From Candidatus Faecousia excrementigallinarum (lineage in GTDB: Bacteria > Bacillota > Clostridia > Oscillospirales > Oscillospiraceae): a DNA stretch of 38,069 nucleotides. Made by a program: the position numbers and the translations under genes. Each line of letters starts with the position of its first letter. The stretch's first letter is position 1. Under the pieces are notes generated by a model. It saw nothing but the letters and a program-made list of their open reading frames with translations, searched no databases and was not told where the DNA came from. The stretch lies in NCBI GenBank assembly GCA_018713285.1, contig DVFK01000083.1:1-38069 (forward strand), in the 5' to 3' direction. This document shows positions 32,289 through 38,069 of the stretch, piece by piece.

Positions 32289-33182
32289 TTATACAAAGAA
32301 TTCCCGGCCTTTCCGATGGAAAAAGTCCCGTAATTTCTCTCTGGTTTCCGCAGAAGGGGAGCCCAGGGGCAGACGGCACCCGCCGCAGTCAAACCCGGCC
32401 AGTTCCATTGCCGCCTTCACCGGTATGGGACTTACCTCCCGGAACAGCAAATCTATCAGCTCCTGCAAGCCGCACTGAATTGCAGCAGCGGTTTCAAAAT
32501 CCCCGGACAGGGCGGACAGGACCATGGCCTGGGTGGTCTGGGGACAGACATTGGATACCACAGAAACCACACCCCAGGCACCGCAGGCAATGGCGGGCAC
32601 AATCATGGCGTCGTTGCCTGTGTAAATCTCAAAATCCTCCCCGCAGGCGTTGCGAATCCGGGTGATTTTGGTAATGTCTGTGCTGGCCTCTTTCACCCCG
32701 ATGATGTTGGGGATACGGCTGAGCTTTTCGTAGACGGAGACGGGAATGTCCAGCCCGGTGCGGGACGGCACATTGTAGAGGATGATGGGCAGATCCACCT
32801 GCCGGGCAATGGCAGTGTAGTGCCCCACCAGCCCCTCCGGGGTGGACTTGTTGTAATAAGGTGATACAATCAGAAGACCGTCCACCCCGGTCTCCTGGGC
32901 GGCTACGCTCAGGGCAATGGTATGTTCCGTGGAGTTGCTGCCTGTCCCAGCAAGAATCCTGCAATTTTTTCCGGCGTATGCCTTTCCCCGGCGGAAAAGC
33001 TCCAGCTTTTCCCCATCGGTCAGTACCGGGGATTCTCCGGTGGTGCCGGAGAGGACAATGGCCCCGATTCCAGCGTCGATTTGCTGACGAATCAGCTGTT
33101 CTGCCATCGGGTAGTTGATTTCCTTACCCAAAAATGGGGTTACCAGGGCGGTAGCCACCCCGGGAATAAATGATTGTTTCAT
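32289..33182 (-). CDS. dapA: 4-hydroxy-tetrahydrodipicolinate synthase
   Basis: The 297-residue aldolase condenses pyruvate with aspartate semialdehyde at the start of the lysine/diaminopimelate branch. Landmarks are SGTTGES (45-51), Tyr110 in SPYYNKST, Tyr136 and Arg141 (LYNVPSRTG) and the Schiff-base Lys164 in IGVKEAS. The full set separates it from other members of the NanA/DapA family. GGAGGG precedes the ATG. It stands alone on the minus strand, diverging from queA; no strong promoter is obvious for it. Confidence 0.92.
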   Translation of the reverse strand: MKQSFIPGVATALVTPFLGKEINYPMAEQLIRQQIDAGIGAIVLSGTTGESPVLTDGEKLELFRRGKAYAGKNCRILAGTGSNSTEHTIALSVAAQETGVDGLLIVSPYYNKSTPEGLVGHYTAIARQVDLPIILYNVPSRTGLDIPVSVYEKLSRIPNIIGVKEASTDITKITRIRNACGEDFEIYTGNDAMIVPAIACGAWGVVSVVSNVCPQTTQAMVLSALSGDFETAAAIQCGLQELIDLLFREVSPIPVKAAMELAGFDCGGCRLPLGSPSAETREKLRDFFHRKGREFFV

Positions 33183-33287
33183 AAAAATCCCTCCGCTTTA
33201 CACTATGCAGCTGCCGCCCCGGCGGCAACCGGAAAAGGGAACTTCCGGGAAAATTCTGCATTTTATATAGATTTTCTGCCGGTATTG

Positions 33288-33296
33288 TGGTATAAT
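33288..33296 (+). promoter_or_regulatory. Extended -10 promoter of queA
   Basis: TGGTATAAT, an extended -10, lies 36 bases before the start. TAGATT (33268-33273) is a weak -35 at a 17-base spacer. No preQ1 aptamer was recognised in the short leader. Confidence 0.7.
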
Positions 33297-33332
33297 TCCC
33301 ATGAAAGCTGTAAGATAAAGGAGCAGATAGGA

Positions 33333-34397
33333 TTGTCAGATACATTGCATACAACACAGGAGTCGACCTGTGATTTCAAGACGAAAGATTTTTGGTACGA
33401 CCTTCCCCAGGAGCTGATTGCCCAGACCCCCCTGGAGAAGCGGGATAGCTCCCGGCTTCTGGTCATGAATAAGGAAACCGGCGAGCTTTCTCACCGGCAC
33501 TTTTATGATATTGTGGAATACTTAAACCCTGGTGACTGCCTGGTGATGAACGACTCCCGGGTGCTGCCTGCACGGCTTTTGGGCCACCGACCCACAGGAG
33601 GCGCGGTGGAGCTGCTGCTGCTGCGGGACTTGGGGGATAAGAAGTGGGAATGCCTGGCAAAACCCGGAAAGAAGATCCGCCCCGGCCAGGAGGTCATCTT
33701 CGGAAACGGCGAGCTGACCGCCACGGTGGAGGAAGTCCAGGAGGACGGGAACCGGATTGTCCGGTTCCATTATGAGGGAATCTTTCTGGAGATTCTGGAG
33801 CACCTGGGAAAAATGCCTCTGCCTCCTTACATCCAGGCGGAGCTCCAGGACCAGGAGCGGTACCAGACGGTGTATTCCCGGGAGACCGGCTCCGCTGCGG
33901 CTCCCACCGCAGGCCTGCATTTTACCAAAGAGCTTCTGGAGCAGATTGAAAAGAAGGGTGTCACCCTGGCCTATGTGACCCTTCACGTGGGTCTTGGTAC
34001 CTTCCGCCCGGTGAAGGCAGAGCAAATCAGCCAGCACCATATGCACTCCGAGTTGTGCATGATGAGCCGGGAGACAGCTCAGCTTCTCAACGATACCAGG
34101 AAGCGGGGCGGACGGATTGTGTGTGTGGGCACCACCTCCTGCCGTACCCTGGAATCTTTGGTGAACCCGGACGGCACCTTTGAGGAAAAATCCAAGTGGA
34201 CGGATATTTTCATCTATCCCGGCTACACCTTCCGGGCGATGGACGCTCTCATTACCAACTTCCACCTGCCGGAAAGCACCCTGGTGATGCTGGTCTCCGC
34301 CTTTGCTGGAAGAGACCATATTCTCCACGCCTACGAAGAGGCAGTCAAGGAGAGATACCGGTTCTTCTCCTTCGGGGATGCCATGTTCTTGTATTAA
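33333..34397 (+). CDS. queA: tRNA preQ1(34) S-adenosylmethionine ribosyltransferase-isomerase (TTG start)
   Basis: The 354-residue enzyme builds epoxyqueuosine at the wobble base of tRNA. Typical segments are [25 protein letters not shown] at the start, [46 protein letters not shown] and the C-terminal [18 protein letters not shown]. The only start with a proper site (AAGGAG at 33318-33323) is the TTG at 33333, which adds about a dozen residues before the usual beginning. It heads the queA-tgt-yajC block. Confidence 0.94.
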   Translation: MSDTLHTTQESTCDFKTKDFWYDLPQELIAQTPLEKRDSSRLLVMNKETGELSHRHFYDIVEYLNPGDCLVMNDSRVLPARLLGHRPTGGAVELLLLRDLGDKKWECLAKPGKKIRPGQEVIFGNGELTATVEEVQEDGNRIVRFHYEGIFLEILEHLGKMPLPPYIQAELQDQERYQTVYSRETGSAAAPTAGLHFTKELLEQIEKKGVTLAYVTLHVGLGTFRPVKAEQISQHHMHSELCMMSRETAQLLNDTRKRGGRIVCVGTTSCRTLESLVNPDGTFEEKSKWTDIFIYPGYTFRAMDALITNFHLPESTLVMLVSAFAGRDHILHAYEEAVKERYRFFSFGDAMFLY

Positions 34398-34416
34398 ATC
34401 ACTTGTGAGGTAATCT

Positions 34417-35547
34417 ATGTTTGAATTGAAAAAAACCGAAGGGGCTGCCCGGCGGGGTGAGTTTACCTGTGCCCATGGTACGGTGCAAACTCCGGTGTTT
34501 ATGAATGTGGGTACCCAGGGAGCCATCAAAGGTGCCCTGAGTGCCAAGGACCTGAAGGACATCGGCTGCCAGGTGGAGCTTTCCAATACCTACCACCTGC
34601 ACCTGCGTCCCACCGACAAGATTGTGAAGGAATGCGGCGGGCTCCATAAGTTTATGACCTGGGACGGCCCCATCCTCACAGACTCCGGCGGATTTCAGGT
34701 ATTTTCCCTGGCATCTCTGCGGAAAATCAAGGAGGAAGGGGTGACCTTTGCCTCCCATATCGACGGTCACAAAATCTTTATGGGACCGGAGGAGAGTATG
34801 CAGATTCAGTCCAACCTGGGCTCCGACATTTGTATGGCCTTTGACGAGTGTATTGAAAATCCTGCCCCCAGAGCCTATGTGCAGCAGAGCGTGGACCGGA
34901 CCTACCGTTGGCTGGTGCGCTGCAAGGCAGAGAACGCCCGGCTCAACGCCCTGGAGGATACGGTGAATCCCCAGCAGATGCTGTGGGGCATCAACCAGGG
35001 CGGCACCTACCCGGACATCCGGATTGACCATATGAAGCGGATTGCAGATCTGGATTTGCCGGGATACGCCATCGGCGGCCTGGCGGTGGGAGAGACCGCC
35101 CAGGAGATGTACGACATCATTGAGGCGGTGGAGCCCTATATGCCCAAGGAAAAGACCCGTTATCTCATGGGCGTGGGAACACCTACCAACATTATCGAGG
35201 CGGTGGCCAGAGGCGTGGACTTTTTCGACTGTGTCATGCCGGCCCGGAACGCCCGCCATGCCCGGCTCTTTACCTGGGAGGGAGCCATCAATCTGCGCAA
35301 CGCCAAGTATATTACAGATATGCAGCCCATCGATCCCCAGTGCGATTGCCCGGTGTGCCGCCGGTACTCCCGGGCTTATATCCGGCACCTGTTTGTGGCG
35401 GAGGAAATGCTTGCCATGCGTCTTTGCGTGATGCACAATCTGTATTTTTATAACAAGCTGATGGAGAAAATCCGCAACGCTTTGGATGAAGGTTGTTTTG
35501 CAGATTTCCGCAGGGAATATTCGGAAAAACTGTCCCGGAGAATCTAA
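34417..35547 (+). CDS. tgt: Queuine/preQ1 tRNA-guanine transglycosylase
   Basis: The 376-residue enzyme swaps guanine 34 for preQ1 in Asp, Asn, His and Tyr tRNAs, the step before QueA. Landmarks are SNTYHLHLRP, ILTDSGGFQVFSL, the substrate pocket GINQGG and GGLAVGE, and the zinc site C309-x-C311-x2-C314-x25-H340. Length is normal. The gene starts 19 bases after queA and is followed by the promoter of yajC. Confidence 0.96.
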   Translation: MFELKKTEGAARRGEFTCAHGTVQTPVFMNVGTQGAIKGALSAKDLKDIGCQVELSNTYHLHLRPTDKIVKECGGLHKFMTWDGPILTDSGGFQVFSLASLRKIKEEGVTFASHIDGHKIFMGPEESMQIQSNLGSDICMAFDECIENPAPRAYVQQSVDRTYRWLVRCKAENARLNALEDTVNPQQMLWGINQGGTYPDIRIDHMKRIADLDLPGYAIGGLAVGETAQEMYDIIEAVEPYMPKEKTRYLMGVGTPTNIIEAVARGVDFFDCVMPARNARHARLFTWEGAINLRNAKYITDMQPIDPQCDCPVCRRYSRAYIRHLFVAEEMLAMRLCVMHNLYFYNKLMEKIRNALDEGCFADFRREYSEKLSRRI

Positions 35548-35554
35548 ATAATTC

Positions 35555-35582
35555 TTGCATTTTATTGCAGTGATGATATAAT
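35555..35582 (+). promoter_or_regulatory. Promoter of yajC
   Basis: TTGCAT (35555-35560), 16 bases, TATAAT (35577-35582) with a TGA extension in front of the -10. It begins right after the tgt stop codon. Confidence 0.78.
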
Positions 35583-35613
35583 GAAAAGGACAAATTGAAA
35601 AGGAGCGAAATCC

Positions 35614-36012
35614 ATGTTATTATTCTTAGAAGAAGCAGCCGCTACCACTGCGGATACCGGCGCAGCCGGCATGCTGATGACCTTCCTGCCCCTCATCGCT
35701 ATCTTCGTTGTGTTCTATTTTATGCTGATTCGTCCCGAGAAGAAGCGTAAGAAGGAAGCAGAACAGATGCGTTCTGCCCTGAAGAACGGGGATGAGATTA
35801 CCACCATCGGCGGTATCACCGGCAAGGTTGTGGATGTGAAAGAGGACAAGTTCGTAATCGAGACCGGCGCTGACCAGGTCCGCATCGAGTTTGCAAAGTG
35901 GGCTCTGTCCACCAACGACACGGCTGCTGCCGCTGCCCAGGAAGAGGCCCGGAAGGCTCAGGAAGCCAAGGCCAAAGCCAAGGCTGCCAAGAAGGCCAAC
36001 AAGGAGAAATAA
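35614..36012 (+). CDS. yajC: Preprotein translocase accessory subunit YajC
   Basis: The 132-residue protein has one membrane helix (about 22-40) with FYFMLIRPEKKRKKE right after it, then a small beta domain with GDEITTIGGITGKVVDV and an Ala/Lys-rich end. YajC associates with SecDF and YidC at the Sec translocon. The C-terminal Ala-Lys-Glu tail is longer than usual. Position after tgt is the conserved one; secD and secF are not next to it here. Confidence 0.93.
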   Translation: MLLFLEEAAATTADTGAAGMLMTFLPLIAIFVVFYFMLIRPEKKRKKEAEQMRSALKNGDEITTIGGITGKVVDVKEDKFVIETGADQVRIEFAKWALSTNDTAAAAAQEEARKAQEAKAKAKAAKKANKEK

Positions 36013-36018
36013 AAAAGA

Positions 36019-36049
36019 GGCTTCGGTTTATAACCGAAGCCCTTTTTTT
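36019..36049 (+). terminator. Terminator of yajC
   Basis: A 10-base perfect stem (36019-36028 / 36032-36041) with a TAT loop is followed by C and seven T. The T-run touches the stop codon of the convergent membrane protein gene. Confidence 0.9.
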
Positions 36050-36845
36050 ATGCCGGAGCCAACGCTTTGTTCCGCACATAAGAGGGAAGATAAAACAGCG
36101 CCGGAATGACGATGTATAACCCGTAAAGCACCAATGTAAAGAGAATGGGCTTTACACCGGGGAACAGAAGGGCAAGCAATGGAAACTTCCCCCGGAAGAA
36201 CATATAGTCTGCACCAATGGGGGAGTAGTTGACAATGTTTGCCGGGACGGACACAATCAGGCTTAACACGCAGGGAAGCAACAGCTCCCACCATTTTGTT
36301 ACCTTGGTATAGCGATGGTAGCCGGAAATCAGCATGACCAGGCAGGTAAAGAGCAGGGCAGCATGGTAGAAGAAGGTGTGAAAGCCCACAAAGGAGATGC
36401 AGGAATAGGTGGAGAGCCGGATGGCGGGGTAGAAGAAATTTACAGCGCCTCCCAGCAGTCCCAGGGTGCATACATACCCGCAGCCGATTTTCTTCCATAC
36501 CCCTTTGCCCCAGATGGCAAGAGGCATGGCATAAAGATATATGCTGCAAGGATACAAAGAAAGACTGCGCCGCAAATCAAAGCCCGGATGCCGGGCGCTG
36601 AGGCTTTCCCAGGTGACAATGGCAACTTCCAGAACCACCAGGGTAATCCAAAGCCCGATGAATACCGGTCGCACCAGTGCCTGATGTTTGCCAACATAGA
36701 TGGCCGTTCCAATCACGACAGCCAGAAGAACAGCGGCAAAAATCAGATGCAGGGACGTAAACAGGGTGCCGGGGATCTGGTGGGGTGGAGCCAGAAAGTC
36801 CTTGTGGGTGAAAAAATGCTCCAGCAAATAGCGAAAATCCATCAT
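36048..36845 (-). CDS. YwaF family integral membrane protein (TIGR02206)
   Basis: The 265-residue product has about seven hydrophobic helices and the family features: a central SLYPCSIYLYAMPLAI segment, GGAVNFFYPA and a FVGFHTFFYHAALL helix with its His pair. The family is related to eukaryotic TMEM164. Its role in bacteria is not established, although His and Cys in the helices hint at an enzymatic membrane centre. AAAGGAGG gives the start. It lies 35 bases downstream of the MATE gene and probably shares its transcript. Confidence 0.85.
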   Translation of the reverse strand: MMDFRYLLEHFFTHKDFLAPPHQIPGTLFTSLHLIFAAVLLAVVIGTAIYVGKHQALVRPVFIGLWITLVVLEVAIVTWESLSARHPGFDLRRSLSLYPCSIYLYAMPLAIWGKGVWKKIGCGYVCTLGLLGGAVNFFYPAIRLSTYSCISFVGFHTFFYHAALLFTCLVMLISGYHRYTKVTKWWELLLPCVLSLIVSVPANIVNYSPIGADYMFFRGKFPLLALLFPGVKPILFTLVLYGLYIVIPALFYLPSYVRNKALAPA

Positions 36846-36880
36846 GATTGGCAGCCTCCTTTGAAAAGTTGGAAGGGTTG

Positions 36881-38069
36881 TCAGTGCTTCGCCATTGCCC
36901 GTTGCTCTATCCGTTCAAAGGTGTGAATCCAGTCTGCTTTCAGCAGATAAATCAGGAAAATAACGCTGCTGCAGCTCCAGGTGATGGGATAGGCCCAGGA
37001 AACGGTTTGCAGCTGATTGGCAAAGGGAATGGCGACGGTAATGTAGGAAACCCGCAGCACACACCAGCACAGGAGCATGGTATACATGGGTACGGCGGAT
37101 TTGCCTGCGCCCCGGAGAATGCCGGCGGCACAGTGGGAGAAGGAAAGCAGGAAGAAGAACATACAAATGGTGCGGCTGTGAAGCACGCCGTAGTGAATGA
37201 CCTCCGGGCTGTCGTCAAACAACCCGATGAGCTGGGGGGCAAAGAGATAAATCAGTCCGCCGATACACTCAGCCATCACCACAGAGCAGATAATGGAGAA
37301 AACAGCGCCCTTTTTCACCCGGTCATACTTCTTTGCGCCCAGGTTCTGCCCCACGAAGGTAGCCAGGGCCTGGCTGAAACAGGTGATGGGCAGGAAGGCA
37401 AAGCCCTCAATTTTGGAGTAGGATCCGCAGCCGGCCATGGCAGCAGAGCCGAAGGAATTGATGTTGGACTGCACCACCACGTTGGCAAGACCAATCACGG
37501 AATTCTGAACACCGGAGGGAAGACCAAAGCGGATGATGTTCACCAGGCTGTTCCAATGAATCCGAATCCGCCGGGGCTCCAGCTGACCGGGGCCTTTCAG
37601 GCGGAGCATACGAATGCAGCAAAGCAGGGCACTGATTCCCTGGGAAACGGTGGTGGCGAGAGCTGCGGAGCCCACGCCCATGTGGAACACACCCACAAAA
37701 AGCAAATCCAGCACCACATTCACGATGGAGGAGAAAATCAGATAGTAAAGGGGATGGCGGCTGTCTCCCATGGCGTGGAAAATACCTACAAAAATATTGT
37801 ACATGACGGTAAAAATGGCGCCGCAGAAGTAAAACCGGAAATATTCAATGGAACTTTCAATCACATCCCCCGGGGTGCCCATCCAGCCTAAGATGGTTGG
37901 GGTAAAGATAATGCCCAGCACCGTCAGCAGACTGCCGCAAATCAGGCCGAAGGCAACATCTGTGTGAATGGCCAAATCCATTTCCTTGTAGTTTTTGGCT
38001 CCGTAGTACCTGGCGATAATGACACCGGCGCCCATGGCCAAGCCGTTGAAAAAACCTACAAACAGGAAA
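36881..38069 (-). CDS. MATE family efflux transporter (5' end outside the window)
   Basis: About 395 residues are visible, and the reading frame stays open to the right edge, so roughly 50-60 residues are missing at the N-terminus. Visible features of MATE antiporters are GAGVIIARYYGAKNYKEMD early on, GFLPI-type and PVTCFSQALATFVGQNLGAKK-like segments (here LPITCFSQAL and FVGQNLGAKKYDRVKKG), and twelve-helix periodicity. MATE proteins export drugs or metabolites using sodium or proton gradients. The ATG at 38041 lies inside the conserved region and is not the start. Confidence 0.9.
   Translation of the reverse strand, partial: FLFVGFFNGLAMGAGVIIARYYGAKNYKEMDLAIHTDVAFGLICGSLLTVLGIIFTPTILGWMGTPGDVIESSIEYFRFYFCGAIFTVMYNIFVGIFHAMGDSRHPLYYLIFSSIVNVVLDLLFVGVFHMGVGSAALATTVSQGISALLCCIRMLRLKGPGQLEPRRIRIHWNSLVNIIRFGLPSGVQNSVIGLANVVVQSNINSFGSAAMAGCGSYSKIEGFAFLPITCFSQALATFVGQNLGAKKYDRVKKGAVFSIICSVVMAECIGGLIYLFAPQLIGLFDDSPEVIHYGVLHSRTICMFFFLLSFSHCAAGILRGAGKSAVPMYTMLLCWCVLRVSYITVAIPFANQLQTVSWAYPITWSCSSVIFLIYLLKADWIHTFERIEQRAMAKH

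Overview
The window looks like chromosomal core DNA from a low-GC-phylum (Firmicutes) anaerobe of the Clostridia, most likely the Oscillospiraceae/Ruminococcaceae group. The reasons are: a large Alu-type SRP RNA directly in front of dnaX-ybaB-recR, a queA-tgt-yajC block, ecfA1-ecfA2-ecfT-truA, a ClpE-type unfoldase, LCP wall ligases, SurA/PrsA-type foldases, strong sigma-A promoters with 17-base spacers, GGAGG ribosome binding sites, and a moderately high GC content with GC-rich third codon positions. I saw no transposon, prophage, CRISPR array, tRNA or rRNA gene.

Layout. 1-3.7 kb: ruvX, a transporter of the TauE/SafE (TSUP) family split into two half-size genes, a membrane-anchored parvulin foldase, a probable 6S RNA with its own terminator, and a DUF1292 protein. 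3.8-13.3 kb: a long co-directional run with a class A penicillin-binding protein (carrying an unusual four-cysteine insert), an RNA methyltransferase-like gene, the shared ECF transporter module (EcfA1, EcfA2, EcfT), truA and a ClpE-type ATPase. 13.3-15.8 kb: a small YtxH-like protein, a degenerate OMP-decarboxylase homologue overlapped by a phosphatase/acetyltransferase-like fusion gene, and a tiny lipoprotein. 15.9-18.7 kb: a stand-alone ferredoxin with four 4Fe-4S motifs and two tandem LCP-family genes. 18.7-21.8 kb: an unknown gene plus an FlK-like thioesterase, facing pncB, a membrane protein that may be an ECF substrate-binding subunit, and a GIY-YIG protein. 21.8-29.0 kb: a YibE/F membrane protein and a 1916-residue surface protein with a PHP (CehA-type) metallohydrolase domain, OB-folds and a C-terminal membrane anchor. 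29.1-32.2 kb: acyl carrier protein, SRP RNA, dnaX, ybaB, recR. 32.3-38.1 kb: dapA (reverse), queA-tgt-yajC, a YwaF-family membrane protein and a MATE exporter that runs off the right edge.

The genes fall into themes. Cell envelope: PBP, two LCP proteins, foldase, YajC, surface protein, SRP RNA. RNA modification: truA, queA, tgt, the methyltransferase. Replication and repair: ruvX, dnaX, recR, ybaB. Cofactor and vitamin supply: ECF module, pncB. The most unusual items are the OMPDC-like pseudoenzyme with its phosphatase-fusion partner, the four-Cys insert in the PBP, the split TSUP transporter whose ribosome binding site is buried in a hairpin, the giant PHP/OB-fold surface protein, and two structured RNAs that a protein-only reading would miss or overwrite.
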